From: Tardiphaga robiniae
GTDB taxonomy: Bacteria > Pseudomonadota > Alphaproteobacteria > Rhizobiales > Xanthobacteraceae
Length of the DNA: 64,000 nt
Assembly (NCBI RefSeq): GCF_013359755.1
Contig: NZ_JABMCJ010000082.1
Location: forward strand, 213,105-277,104
Reading direction: 5' to 3'
This document shows, in pieces, positions 34,409 through 43,057 of this stretch. The notes under the pieces are model-generated. The model was not told the origin of the DNA. It saw only the letters and a program-made list of their open reading frames with translations, and did not search any database. Numbering within the stretch: the first letter of the stretch is position 1; every line of letters begins with the position of its first letter. The position numbers and the translations under genes are program-made.

Positions 34409-37200
34409 TGGCTCCTGCGATTCCCGTCGCGACCTACCGTATTCAACTCACCAAGGATTTCGATTTCGATGCCACCGCGGGCATCGTGCCCTATCTGAAG
34501 GAACTCGGCATCACGCATCTCTACGCGTCGCCATTCATGAAATCGCGCGCCGGCTCGACCCATGGCTATGACATTGTCGATCACACCAAGCTCAATCCAG
34601 AACTGGGCGGCGACGAAGGTTTCGAGCGCCTGAGTGCCGCGCTGAAGGCCAGTGATATCGGCCTGATCCTCGACTTTGTGCCCAATCATGTGGGCGTGCA
34701 TTTCGCAGACAATCCGTGGTGGCTCGACCTGCTGGAATGGGGACAGGCCTCGCCGCACGCCGTCTCCTTCGACATCGACTGGGACACGCTGCCCTATCGC
34801 GCACGCGGCGGTCTGCTGCTACCGATCATCGGTAGCTCTTATGGCCAGGCACTGGACAACGGCGAGATCGAGCTGAAATACGACGCCGAGGACGGCAGCT
34901 TCTCGGCCTGGTATTTCGAACATAGGCTGCCGATCGCGCCGGAGCGTTACAGCGAGATGCTGCGCACCATCGTCAAGGAAGCCGATGCCGGCAACACGCC
35001 AGCCGGCCGCGCAATCCTGACACTGGCGGCCAGGCACAAAGGCCTCCGCCATCCCAACCGGCGGGAAGCGCCGGCTTTCAAGCAGCAGCTGGCGTCGATC
35101 GACGGCGCTGCCGAGGTTATCACGCGCGGCCTCGACGCCTATCGCGCCGGGCTGGATCGGCCCGCCCAGATTCAGGCCATGCACATGCTGCTGGAGCGCC
35201 AGCACTACAAGCTCGGTCAGTGGCGCCTGGCATCGAGCGAGATCAATTACCGCCGCTTCTTCGACGTCAATACGCTGGCTGGTCTACGTATCGAGGACGC
35301 CGATACGTTCGAGGCGATCCATTCGCTGGTCAAACGGCTGATTACCGAAGACAAGCTGCAGGGGTTGCGGCTGGACCATATCGACGGCCTTCACGATCCC
35401 TCGCAATATTTCCAACGGCTGCGCCGGCTGATCCGCGAGGCGCATGGCAACAGCACCAAACCGTTCTATGTCGTGGTCGAGAAGATTCTCGGCGAGCACG
35501 AGAAGCTGGTGCCCTTCGCCGGCGTGCATGGCACCACCGGCTATGAATGGCTCAATGTGATCACGCAGGTGCTGGTCGAAGAAAAAGGCCTGGAACCACT
35601 GGGCGAAACCTGGCGACAGGTGAGCAACGTCTCGCCGAAATTCGAACCGCAACTGGTGGAAGCCAAGCGCCGCGTGCTCGATACGCTGCTGCTCAGCGAA
35701 TTCACCGTGCTGACGCGTCTGCTGGCACGGATCGCCAACGGGCATTATTCGACACGCGATTTCTCCGCCGACACGCTGCGTCAGGCTTTCGAACTCTACG
35801 TGCTTCATTTCCCGGTCTATCGCACCTATCTCTCCACCGCCGGCCCATCGGCCCTCGACCGGCAACTGATCGCCACGACCATCGAGAAAGCTCGCGCCGA
35901 CTGGTTCGGCGCCGATGAAGGCTTGTTCGACTTCTTGCGCGACGCTCTGACGCTGGACCTGCTGAAGCCTGGCCGCCCCGCACATAGCAAGCCGCGGGTG
36001 CGACGCTTTGCATTGAAGGTGCAGCAGTTCACCGGGCCGACGATGGCGAAGTCGCTCGAAGACACCGCCTTCTATCGCTATCATCGCCTGCTGGCGTTCA
36101 ACGAAGTTGGCGGCGAGCCGGCAGCGGAAGCGATACCTGTCGCCACGTTCCACGAGATAATGATCACACGCGCGCTCGAGCGGCCGCATGGCATGACTTC
36201 GACCGCCACCCACGATACCAAGCGCGGCGAGGATGCCCGCGCGCGTTTGCTGGCGCTGGCCGAAATGCCCGGTGAATGGGCCAGTGCTGTCAGCCGCTGG
36301 AAGCTGCTGAACGCGCCGCATCTGGTTGTTGACGGCGAGATGCGCGCGCCCTCCGCAGCGTTCGAGTATATGTTGTATCAGGCGCTTATCGGCGCCTGGC
36401 CGCTCGGCGGGCAGGACAATTCCTTCCTCGAGCGGATGCAGGCCTATGCGCTGAAGGCGGCGCGCGAGGGCAAGCAGGAAACGAGCTGGCTCAACCCGAA
36501 CGACACCTATGAGAAGGGTCTGCGCACGTTTCTGGAGCGCATTCTCGACCCGGCCCAGTCGCCGGAATTTCTTGCAGCGCTTGAGACCTTTGCCAAACGC
36601 ACATCGCTGATCGGCGCGTTGAATTCACTCAGCCAGATCACGCTGAAAGCGACCATTCCCGGCATGCCGGACTTCTATCAGGGCACCGAATTCTGGGATT
36701 TCTCGCTGGTCGATCCCGATAACCGCCGCCCGGTGGATTTCGCCGAACGCGCGAAAGTGCTGAAGGCACTGCAGCAACCGGATTGGGCGGCACTGGCGCA
36801 GCACTGGGATGATGGCCACATCAAGCTCGCCTGGACGCGCGAGCTTTTGAAACGCCGCACCGAGATGGCAGCCGTCTTCACCGATGGCGATTACGAACCA
36901 CTTGAAGTGACCGGACCTCATGCCGCGCACATCATCGCCTTTGCGCGGCGGCATCAGCGCGACGCGGCAATCGTCGTGATCCCACGCGCTTTTTCCGAAG
37001 CGACACAAGGCGGGCGGCATTGGCCCGAGGCGACGGCCTTCGACGCGACAGTGATCGCGCCCGGCTACCTCGTTGAAGGTTCTGCGCAGAAGAACGGCGC
37101 GATCCAGCTTTCCGTTACCAAGCTCTTCAGGCAGATTCCGATGGCGATCGTGAAGGCACATGCCGCGCCGAAACGCATTCGTTCGACGCGTTTGCGATAG
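34408..37200 (+). CDS. treY: malto-oligosyltrehalose synthase TreY
   Basis: 930 aa, GH13_26. It rearranges the reducing-end alpha-1,4 bond of malto-oligosaccharides to the alpha,alpha-1,1 bond of trehalose. Start: PVATYRIQLTKDFDFDATAG, typical of TreY. Blocks: IGLILDFVPNHVGVHFADNP, LQGLRLDHIDGLHDP (nucleophile Asp), FYVVVEKILGEHEKLV (Glu) and MTSTATHDTKRGEDARARL. PGMPDFYQGTEFWDFSLVDP near residue 751 is also diagnostic. It is the last gene of the glgE-treY operon, and a GC-rich hairpin follows its stop. Confidence 0.96.
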   Translation: MAPAIPVATYRIQLTKDFDFDATAGIVPYLKELGITHLYASPFMKSRAGSTHGYDIVDHTKLNPELGGDEGFERLSAALKASDIGLILDFVPNHVGVHFADNPWWLDLLEWGQASPHAVSFDIDWDTLPYRARGGLLLPIIGSSYGQALDNGEIELKYDAEDGSFSAWYFEHRLPIAPERYSEMLRTIVKEADAGNTPAGRAILTLAARHKGLRHPNRREAPAFKQQLASIDGAAEVITRGLDAYRAGLDRPAQIQAMHMLLERQHYKLGQWRLASSEINYRRFFDVNTLAGLRIEDADTFEAIHSLVKRLITEDKLQGLRLDHIDGLHDPSQYFQRLRRLIREAHGNSTKPFYVVVEKILGEHEKLVPFAGVHGTTGYEWLNVITQVLVEEKGLEPLGETWRQVSNVSPKFEPQLVEAKRRVLDTLLLSEFTVLTRLLARIANGHYSTRDFSADTLRQAFELYVLHFPVYRTYLSTAGPSALDRQLIATTIEKARADWFGADEGLFDFLRDALTLDLLKPGRPAHSKPRVRRFALKVQQFTGPTMAKSLEDTAFYRYHRLLAFNEVGGEPAAEAIPVATFHEIMITRALERPHGMTSTATHDTKRGEDARARLLALAEMPGEWASAVSRWKLLNAPHLVVDGEMRAPSAAFEYMLYQALIGAWPLGGQDNSFLERMQAYALKAAREGKQETSWLNPNDTYEKGLRTFLERILDPAQSPEFLAALETFAKRTSLIGALNSLSQITLKATIPGMPDFYQGTEFWDFSLVDPDNRRPVDFAERAKVLKALQQPDWAALAQHWDDGHIKLAWTRELLKRRTEMAAVFTDGDYEPLEVTGPHAAHIIAFARRHQRDAAIVVIPRAFSEATQGGRHWPEATAFDATVIAPGYLVEGSAQKNGAIQLSVTKLFRQIPMAIVKAHAAPKRIRSTRLR

Positions 37201-37211
37201 CACACACGACA

Positions 37212-37242
37212 AGGCCGCCCGGGATCAACGGCCGGACGGCCT
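37212..37242 (+). terminator. hairpin after treY
   Basis: The arms aggccgcccgg (37212-37222) and ccggacggcct (37232-37242) pair over 11 positions with one mismatch, around a short loop, 11 bases after the treY stop. No T-tract follows, so intrinsic termination is uncertain. Confidence 0.5.
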
Positions 37243-37430
37243 GGCGGATGTCGTGCCGACTCGAGAAAGGTCGGTTCCCTTCCTCCGCGTGCTCAAAGCT
37301 TTTCATCAAATTGTTTGCGAGTGGTTTACGATCAAACTCGCGTGCGCCGCACTATCGCACGGCATTTTTATGTTGCGCAGCAACAGACATTGAAGATGCG
37401 TGAGATTTTTTGCACGCCGCAATCGCCGCT

Positions 37431-37742
37431 TCAACTCTTTTTTGTGAGCAGCAGATTTCCGCGCGATTTGATCGCTGCCTGCGCCACTTCGGCGAAGCGC
37501 TGCAGCAACCAAGGCAGCACAACTTCGACGGTGACATGATCCTCGGCCACATCGATATGACCGGACGCTGCCTGCCCCATGGCACGGACGCGGAAGATCA
37601 TCCGGTCGCCGTCCCAGCGCTCCTCGTCAACTTTCAACATTGGTACATTAGTTGCTGCGCGTGTCAGTCTTGTCTTGAGCCGGCGCGCGGCTTCCTCGCG
37701 GCCGAGGCTGTGCGGAATGGAAACGACGAGCGGTGCAGACAT
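37431..37742 (-). CDS. polyhydroxyalkanoate granule-region family protein
   Basis: 103 aa from ATG 37742; an adjacent GTG one codon upstream is possible. It matches the small PHA system / granule-region family (PLVVSIPHSLGREEAARRLK, VDEERWDGDRMIFRVRAMGQ, ASGHIDVAEDHVTVEVVLPW), cytosolic proteins with a SRPBCC-like two-layer fold found in PHB-making Alphaproteobacteria. The exact function is unsettled. It is transcribed away from the DUF3309 gene, and 155 bases separate the two starts. Confidence 0.82.
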   Translation of the reverse strand: MSAPLVVSIPHSLGREEAARRLKTRLTRAATNVPMLKVDEERWDGDRMIFRVRAMGQAASGHIDVAEDHVTVEVVLPWLLQRFAEVAQAAIKSRGNLLLTKKS

Positions 37743-37819
37743 CACATGATCCTTTGTTAGCTCACACGGATGTAAGCGCGATTTCGCCCGACGGTAGTCG
37801 TAATCAAAGTTTCACTCAT

Positions 37820-37844
37820 GGAACCTTGGGGATGCCTGCGCGTT
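37820..37844 (+). promoter_or_regulatory. EcfG promoter of the DUF3309 gene
   Basis: GGAAC at 37820-37824, a 16-base spacer, CGTT at 37841-37844: an exact match to GGAAC-N16-CGTT. The ATG lies about 48 bases after the expected start site. Confidence 0.75.
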
Positions 37845-37897
37845 TTTATCGCATGAAGGCAGCAGGCTTGTCCGTCTGCCAGGCTGAGGAGAAATCC

Positions 37898-38062
37898 ATG
37901 TCCATTGGTACTATCATTCTGATCATTCTGATTATCGCCTTGCTTGGTGGTTTCAGCGGTATCGGCGGCGGTCCGTTCTACGGCACCGGCTATTACGGCG
38001 GCGGCGGTCTCGGCCTCATCGTGGTAATTCTGCTGATCCTCCTGCTGCTTGGTAAGCTGTAA
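37898..38062 (+). CDS. DUF3309 small membrane protein
   Basis: 54 aa from ATG 37898, preceded by GAGGAGA; a longer frame from 37733 runs through the promoter and is rejected. The protein is a hydrophobic helix (TIILIILIIALLGGF), a Gly/Tyr-rich loop (GIGGGPFYGTGYYGGGG) and a second hydrophobic helix (LGLIVVILLILLLLG), the standard DUF3309 pattern. Its role is unknown. The exact EcfG promoter and a strong downstream terminator make it a monocistronic general-stress gene. Confidence 0.88.
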   Translation: MSIGTIILIILIIALLGGFSGIGGGPFYGTGYYGGGGLGLIVVILLILLLLGKL

Positions 38063-38082
38063 GAGCGGATATTGATTTCAAG

Positions 38083-38112
38083 GCGCGCGATCCGGAAGGA
38101 TCGCGCGCTTTT
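38083..38112 (+). terminator. intrinsic terminator of the DUF3309 gene
   Basis: A perfect 11-bp stem gcgcgcgatcc/ggatcgcgcgc (38083-38093 with 38098-38108), loop ggaa, then tttt. It is 20 bases after the stop codon. Confidence 0.85.
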
Positions 38113-38125
38113 CCATGTGCGCACG

Positions 38126-38169
38126 CTCTCACCGTCATCACCCGCGAAGGCGAGTGATGACGGTGAGAG
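38126..38169. terminator. 16-bp palindrome at the ligD 3' end
   Basis: The arms ctctcaccgtcatcac (38126-38141) and gtgatgacggtgagag (38154-38169) pair perfectly. The palindrome abuts the ligD stop codon and probably ends its transcript; it also resembles an extragenic palindrome. Confidence 0.65.
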
Positions 38170-40908
38170 TCATTTCATTTTCCCGATCGCCGACTTGATC
38201 GACGACGCAGCATCCTCGTAACCCACCCACGCCTTGCTCTTCGCCAGTAGCGCCGGGACGCTGCGCACAGTGAAATTCTTCGGATCCAGATCTTTGCGCA
38301 GCTGTGGCCATGTCAGCGGCATCGACACTGTGGCCCCCTTTCGCGCCCGCGGCGACAGCACCGAGACCGCGGTCGACATCCGGTCGTTGCGCAGATAATC
38401 GAGGAAAATCTTTCCACCACGCAGCTTCTTCGACATGTTGAGGAGGTAGCGCTCGGGGTCGTCACTGGCCATCTGCTGGCACACGGCCTGCGCAAAACTC
38501 TTCGCCGTTTTCCAGTCCACCTTGTCCTTCGCGCCGTGCAGCAGCGGTGCCACCACATGCAGGCCCTTGCCGCCGGTCGTCTTGCAGAAACTCTCCATGC
38601 CGAGGCGCGCGAGCCGTTCGCGCATCTCGCGTGCCGCATCCATGACGGCAATGAACTCCACATCAGGCGCCGGGTCGAGATCGAACACCAGACGCCCCGG
38701 TGTATCCGGAGCATCAGGCGCGCAATTCCACGGATGCAGTTCGAGCCCGCCGATCTGCGCGACAGCCGCAAGACCCTCGACGCGATCGATCTGCAGGTAA
38801 GGCTTGCGGTCACCTGAGACTTTCACGAGTTCGAGCAGGTTCGATGTCCCCGGCATTGCGTGGCGCTGGAAGAACTGCTGCCCGTCGATGCCGTCGGGCG
38901 CGCGCACGATCGAACACGGGCGGCCCTTGAGATAGTCCATCATCCAATCGCCGATGGCCTCGAAATACACCGCGAGATCGCGCTTGGTGACCGGCTCGCC
39001 GTCGCCAGCATCCGGCCATAGCTCCTTGTCAGGCTTGGAGATCGAGACACCCATGACAACGGCATTGCCGGCCGCAGCTTTTGCGGGCGCGGCTTTTCTT
39101 GCGGAGCTTTTGGCAGTTTTCTTCGCGCTGCGCTTCGGCGTCGGCTCGGCAAGTTCGGTCTTCTTGGGAGTTTCGGCCTCGACCTCATCGGCCGGCTTGT
39201 CCTGCCGCAGCCCCTTGAACGACGCCTGACGCACCATGCCGGCGCCGGTAAAGCCTGCGAATTCGATCTCGGCCACCAGTTCGGGCTTGAGCCAGTGCAC
39301 GTCCCGGCCACCCTGCGGCGTCTCCTTGCCGCCGAACGGGCTGGTCTTCGCCGCCGCTTTCTTCAATGCCGGCATGATGCGCGTGACCTTGTCCTGGCCG
39401 AAGCCGGTGCCAACGATGCCGACATAGGCCAGATGATCGCCTCTGTTGACGCCGACCATCAGCGACCGGAACTTGCCGGCATTACTCTTCCATCCGCCGA
39501 TCACGACCTCATGACCGGCCCGGCATTTGGCCTTGGTCCAGTTTTGCGAGCGGCCGGACATATAGGGCTCCGACAGCTTCTTGGAGACGATGCCTTCCAG
39601 TGACAGTTTGCAGGCCGACTGCAGAATGGCGTCACCACCAGTCTCGAAATGATCGACATAGCGGATCAGGCTTTCCTTGCGACGGCCGCGGGCTTTGTCG
39701 AGTAGCGCCTTCAATCGCTCCTTGCGCTCGCCAAGCGGCAGCTTCCGCAGGTCTTCGCCATCCGCAAACAGCAGGTCGAACACGAAGAAGATCAGCGTAT
39801 CGGTCTCGTCATCCGACAGCGCCGCCTGCAGCGCCGCGAAATCCGGCGCGCCATGAGCGTCAAGGCCGACAATCTCGCCATCGATGATCGCATCCGGCAG
39901 GCCGGTGGCTTCCTTGGCGATGGCCTGAAACTTGTCGGTCCAGTCGAGCCCCTTGCGTGTCTTCAGCGTGGCCTCTCCGTCTTCGACGCGGAGCTGCACC
40001 CGATAGCCGTCGAACTTGATCTCATGCGCCCAGCCATCCGCGGAGGGTGGCCGCTCCACGATGGTGCAAAGTTGAGGCGCGACGAAGCCCGGCATTGTCG
40101 TCGCCTTGGTCGGTTTGATGGATTTTTTGACAGCTTTCTTCGCGGTCGCGTTTTTCGCCGGCGCCTCTTTCTTCGCTGCACGACTGCCGACATCCGCCTG
40201 GGTCTTCACGCCCTTATTAGCGCGCGCATCGGCAGCACTGCCCTCGCTGGAATCCCAGATAGCATCGGGTTTGATCTTCGCCGTCTTGGCGATCATGAAC
40301 GGTTTCGGCGCCTTCCCTTTTCCTGAGGCGATGGCGCTCATGGTCCGGCCGGACGCCACTGACTTGTCATCGTCGAGGATGGTGTTGGCCTTGCCCTCCT
40401 TCGCGAAGTCGTCGCGATGCTTGATCAGCAGCCAGTTGGTGCGCTTGCCGCCATTGCGGTCATGCTTCATGCGCACCAGAACGAAGCCGCCATGCAGCTT
40501 CTCGCCGTCCAGCGTGAATTTCAGGTCGCCCTTCTTGAAGCCCTTGTCCGGATCGTCGCTCTCCCAATAGCCACGGTCCCACAGTTGCACGGTGCCGCCG
40601 CCGTATTGTCCCCGGGGAATCGTGCCTTCGAAATCGCCGTAATCCAGCGGATGGTCCTCGACCTCGACAGCGAGGCGCTTGTCGGCGGGATCCATCGATG
40701 GCCCGCGCGTGACGGCCCAGGACTTAAACACCCCGTCCATCTCCAGCCGCAGATCGTAATGCAGCCGCGTGGCATCGTGTTTTTGGATCACGAAGCGGCG
40801 GCGCTTCGCCGGCGCGACCACGATCTGCCCGGCGGGCTCCTTCGTGAGCGCGAAATCGCGTTTCCGGCGGTAGATCTGAAGCTGCTTGTCGGCCACACCG
40901 TCCCCCAC
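38170..40908 (-). CDS. ligD: multifunctional DNA ligase D (NHEJ)
   Basis: 912 aa from a GTG at 40908. Three domains are in order. The 3'-phosphoesterase (about 1-190) has [30 protein letters not shown] and [11 protein letters not shown]. The ATP-dependent ligase (about 270-590) has the nucleotidyl-lysine motif [12 protein letters not shown] near residue 296 and [10 protein letters not shown]. The polymerase/primase (about 625-912) has [10 protein letters not shown] and the metal-binding [13 protein letters not shown]. LigD processes, fills and seals double-strand breaks together with Ku. The linkers between domains are Lys/Ala-rich. It faces away from ku, and the 132-base spacer holds overlapping EcfG-type promoters. 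Confidence 0.96.
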   Translation of the reverse strand: MGDGVADKQLQIYRRKRDFALTKEPAGQIVVAPAKRRRFVIQKHDATRLHYDLRLEMDGVFKSWAVTRGPSMDPADKRLAVEVEDHPLDYGDFEGTIPRGQYGGGTVQLWDRGYWESDDPDKGFKKGDLKFTLDGEKLHGGFVLVRMKHDRNGGKRTNWLLIKHRDDFAKEGKANTILDDDKSVASGRTMSAIASGKGKAPKPFMIAKTAKIKPDAIWDSSEGSAADARANKGVKTQADVGSRAAKKEAPAKNATAKKAVKKSIKPTKATTMPGFVAPQLCTIVERPPSADGWAHEIKFDGYRVQLRVEDGEATLKTRKGLDWTDKFQAIAKEATGLPDAIIDGEIVGLDAHGAPDFAALQAALSDDETDTLIFFVFDLLFADGEDLRKLPLGERKERLKALLDKARGRRKESLIRYVDHFETGGDAILQSACKLSLEGIVSKKLSEPYMSGRSQNWTKAKCRAGHEVVIGGWKSNAGKFRSLMVGVNRGDHLAYVGIVGTGFGQDKVTRIMPALKKAAAKTSPFGGKETPQGGRDVHWLKPELVAEIEFAGFTGAGMVRQASFKGLRQDKPADEVEAETPKKTELAEPTPKRSAKKTAKSSARKAAPAKAAAGNAVVMGVSISKPDKELWPDAGDGEPVTKRDLAVYFEAIGDWMMDYLKGRPCSIVRAPDGIDGQQFFQRHAMPGTSNLLELVKVSGDRKPYLQIDRVEGLAAVAQIGGLELHPWNCAPDAPDTPGRLVFDLDPAPDVEFIAVMDAAREMRERLARLGMESFCKTTGGKGLHVVAPLLHGAKDKVDWKTAKSFAQAVCQQMASDDPERYLLNMSKKLRGGKIFLDYLRNDRMSTAVSVLSPRARKGATVSMPLTWPQLRKDLDPKNFTVRSVPALLAKSKAWVGYEDAASSIKSAIGKMK

Positions 40909-40936
40909 TCACCGCATTGGGCGCATGATCCGGCCC

Positions 40937-40961
40937 GGAACCAAAACCGGCAACTGCCGTT
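40937..40961 (+). promoter_or_regulatory. EcfG promoter of ku
   Basis: GGAAC at 40937-40941, a 16-base spacer, CGTT at 40958-40961: an exact consensus match, about 80 bases before the ku ATG. Confidence 0.75.
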
Positions 40962-40969
40962 GAAGTTCC
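40945..40969 (-). promoter_or_regulatory. near-consensus EcfG promoter of ligD, interlocked with that of ku
   Basis: On the minus strand GGAAC (40969-40965), a 16-base spacer and GGTT (40948-40945) give one mismatch to the consensus. The element overlaps the ku promoter over 17 bases in the opposite direction. The expected start site is about 28 bases before the ligD GTG. Confidence 0.5.
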
Positions 40970-41040
40970 TGGAAATCCACGCCGGCGCAATGCTTTGCGG
41001 CCCGCGCGCTTCATTTTGTAGATCGAGTTGGAGGACGAGT

Positions 41041-41928
41041 ATGGCCCCGCCCCGCGCCTACTGGAAAGGCTCTCTCAAGCTGTCGCTCGTCACCTGCCCG
41101 GTGGTGCTGTATCCGGCCGCGACCTCGGTCGAGAAAACCAAATTCCACATGATCAACCGTGAGACCGGCAACCGGCTGAAACAGCAGATGGTGGATGTCG
41201 AGACCGGCGACGTCGTGGAGAAGGAGCAGAAGGGCCGCGGCTACGAGATCAGCAAGGGCGAATATGTCGAGATCGAGAAGGAAGAGCTCGAGGCCGTGCA
41301 GATCGAGAGCAATCACACTATCGACATCGACAACTTCGTGCCGCGCGACGAGATCGATCGGCGCTATCTGAACAATCCCTATTACATCGCGCCCGACGGC
41401 AAGGCCGGCGCCGATGCGTTCGCCGTGATCCGCGATGCCATGAAGGACAAGGACCGCGTGGCGCTAGCGCGCATCGTGCTCACCAATCGCGAGCACATCA
41501 TCGCCATCGAGCCGCTCGGCAAGGGCCTGCTCGGTACCACGCTGCGCTTCCCCTATGAAGTGCGCGACGAGGAGGACTATTTCGACGATATCAAGAACCC
41601 GAGGATCTCCAAGGACATGATCGACCTTGCGGCGCATATCCTCGACAGCAAGGCGTCGCATTTCGATCCCAGCAAGTTCAAGGATGAATATGAGACCGCG
41701 CTGAAGACGCTGGTGAAGCGCAAGGCTGCGGGCAAGCCGGTGAAGGTCGTCGAGAAGGAGGAGAAGCCGGACAACGTCATCAACCTGATGGATGCGCTGA
41801 AGGCGAGCCTCAAGGGTGGCAAGGGCAAGTCGACCAAACGCGCTTCGTCGTCACGACCACATGTAGCACGCAAGCGCCCGGTCAAGAAGGCTGCGCGGTC
41901 ATCAGCGCGACATCGCAAGGCAAGCTGA
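41041..41928 (+). CDS. ku: NHEJ end-binding protein Ku
   Basis: 295 aa from ATG 41041 with a GGAGGA ribosome-binding site; the longer frame from 40417 overlaps ligD and is rejected. Bacterial Ku is a homodimeric ring that binds DNA ends and recruits LigD. It begins with PRAYWKGSLKLSLVTCPVVL and shows the Ku core (VEIEKEELEAVQIESNHTID, RIVLTNREHIIAIEPLGKGL, DMIDLAAHILDSK). The C-terminal tail (about 255-295) is Lys/Arg/Ser-rich, an extension known to aid DNA binding. A small exported-protein gene follows after 4 bases. Confidence 0.95.
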   Translation: MAPPRAYWKGSLKLSLVTCPVVLYPAATSVEKTKFHMINRETGNRLKQQMVDVETGDVVEKEQKGRGYEISKGEYVEIEKEELEAVQIESNHTIDIDNFVPRDEIDRRYLNNPYYIAPDGKAGADAFAVIRDAMKDKDRVALARIVLTNREHIIAIEPLGKGLLGTTLRFPYEVRDEEDYFDDIKNPRISKDMIDLAAHILDSKASHFDPSKFKDEYETALKTLVKRKAAGKPVKVVEKEEKPDNVINLMDALKASLKGGKGKSTKRASSSRPHVARKRPVKKAARSSARHRKAS

Positions 41929-41932
41929 GCGC

Positions 41933-42184
41933 ATGAAGATTTTGGGAATGATCATAGGCATCGCGTTGATGTCGACCGCGGCAGCGCAGGCGCAGCAACT
42001 GCAGACACGGGAATGCAACGCCTCGAATATCGCCTTCGTCGCCGAAGCCATCGCCAAGATGGCCGATGGCAAGCAAAAGAAGACCGCTTCCGACGAGATC
42101 GGCCTGGCCAGCGAAGCAATGGCGGAGGGCAAGGACGATGAATGTAAGGACCACCTGCTGAAGGCGACCCTACAGACAAAGTGA
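41933..42184 (+). CDS. small exported hypothetical protein
   Basis: 83 aa. The signal peptide (1 to about 21, MKILGMIIGIALMSTAAAQA) predicts export. The mature part is about 62 residues, largely helical and charged, with two cysteines (RECNASN, DECKDHL) that could form a disulfide. I recognise no family. It starts 4 bases after the ku stop, so it is likely co-transcribed with ku and may also respond to the EcfG promoter, although an exported protein has no obvious place in end-joining. Confidence 0.75.
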   Translation: MKILGMIIGIALMSTAAAQAQQLQTRECNASNIAFVAEAIAKMADGKQKKTASDEIGLASEAMAEGKDDECKDHLLKATLQTK

Positions 42185-42210
42185 GGCGATGACGCTTCGG
42201 TCGAAACTAT

Positions 42211-42288
42211 CATGGCCGGGCTTGTCCCGGCCATCTACGTCTTTTCTCTCCCCAAGACGTGGATGCCCGGGACAAGCCCGGGCATGAC
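42211..42288. repeat. paired REP-like palindromes (second copy)
   Basis: The arms catggccgggcttgtcccggccat and ggatgcccgggacaagcccgggcatgacg pair with themselves and with each other. This is the same family and layout as 11234-11317, again just downstream of a gene end. Confidence 0.8.
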
Positions 42289-42332
42289 GAAGATTGGGTC
42301 ATATGCGTCGATCAACGTACATCGGCGCTGCC

Positions 42333-42593
42333 TCAGGCCTTCGTCGACTTCCGGGATTTTTTTGCCGCTTTCTTTTTCCCCGCCGTCTTCTTGCTGGCTT
42401 TCTTCACCGTCTTTTTCTTCGGCGCCTTCGGTACCTTCTTGCCCTCGGCGCGAGCTTCCGACAAGCCGATGGCGATCGCTTGTTTGCGGCTGGTCACCTT
42501 CTTTTTCGAACGACCACTTCTCAGCGTGCCGGCCTTCGCCTTCTTCACCGCTCGCGCGACCTTCGCTGCCGCCTTCTTGGAATACTTCGCCAT
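42333..42593 (-). CDS. Lys-rich DUF6496-type basic protein
   Basis: 86 aa, of which 28 are lysine and several are arginine. A short conserved-looking middle (SRKQAIAIGLSEARAEGKKV) is typical of the DUF6496 family of small basic proteins; the rest is Lys/Ala tracts like histone H1 tails. It probably binds nucleic acid non-specifically. It lies one gene away from ku and ligD, both of which also carry Lys/Ala-rich segments. No convincing promoter was found, only a GGAAC-N16-GATT at two mismatches. Confidence 0.8.
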   Translation of the reverse strand: MAKYSKKAAAKVARAVKKAKAGTLRSGRSKKKVTSRKQAIAIGLSEARAEGKKVPKAPKKKTVKKASKKTAGKKKAAKKSRKSTKA

Positions 42594-42777
42594 TCCACGC
42601 TCCCTTTATGATCGAAACGATCAATCGCCGCCGCGGGTGATGGTTCCACGCCGACGATTGGCGAACGGACGCACTTATGAAATCCCTATAACGCGGCGCC
42701 GCCACTCATCTCGTTTTCAAACGGGTGGCCGATCATCTTGCAGCCATTCGCTCAAGCGAATGAACTGGAGACTGCAA

Positions 42778-43047
42778 GTGATCACCATCGAACCTCCCTC
42801 GTGTAGCTCATCCCTCGTTTTCATCGGCAAGAACGGCGGCGGCCAGTGGGTCGCGCAGGAGCAAAACGGCCTATTCGGCGGATTGTTTGTCAGCCGCGCG
42901 AATGCCGTGCGTTATGCACTGTTCGAGAACGGTCATCGCCCCGAAGCTATCATCGAGACGGCGGGCCTCATCGAACTCGATATGAACGCCCTGCCTTTCA
43001 CGGCAGCAACCTCTGTCGAACGGTTACAACAACGGCGCGTCGCCTGA
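42778..43047 (+). CDS. hypothetical protein
   Basis: 89 aa from GTG 42778, chosen because GGAG lies 7 bases before it; an ATG at 42760 gives 95 aa. There is no signal peptide. A central segment (LVFIGKNGGGQWVAQEQNGL, then FGGLFVSRANAVRYALFENG) has the look of a small alpha/beta protein of the kind common in Bradyrhizobium genomes. I cannot name a family. It ends 10 bases before the DapA-like gene, in the same direction. Confidence 0.65.
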   Translation: MITIEPPSCSSSLVFIGKNGGGQWVAQEQNGLFGGLFVSRANAVRYALFENGHRPEAIIETAGLIELDMNALPFTAATSVERLQQRRVA

Positions 43048-43057
43048 GCTTCCCGCC

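Noticed and set aside
42643..42647. GGAAC on the minus strand before the DUF6496 gene as an EcfG promoter
   Set aside because: The -10 would be GATT with two mismatches; too weak to list as a promoter.
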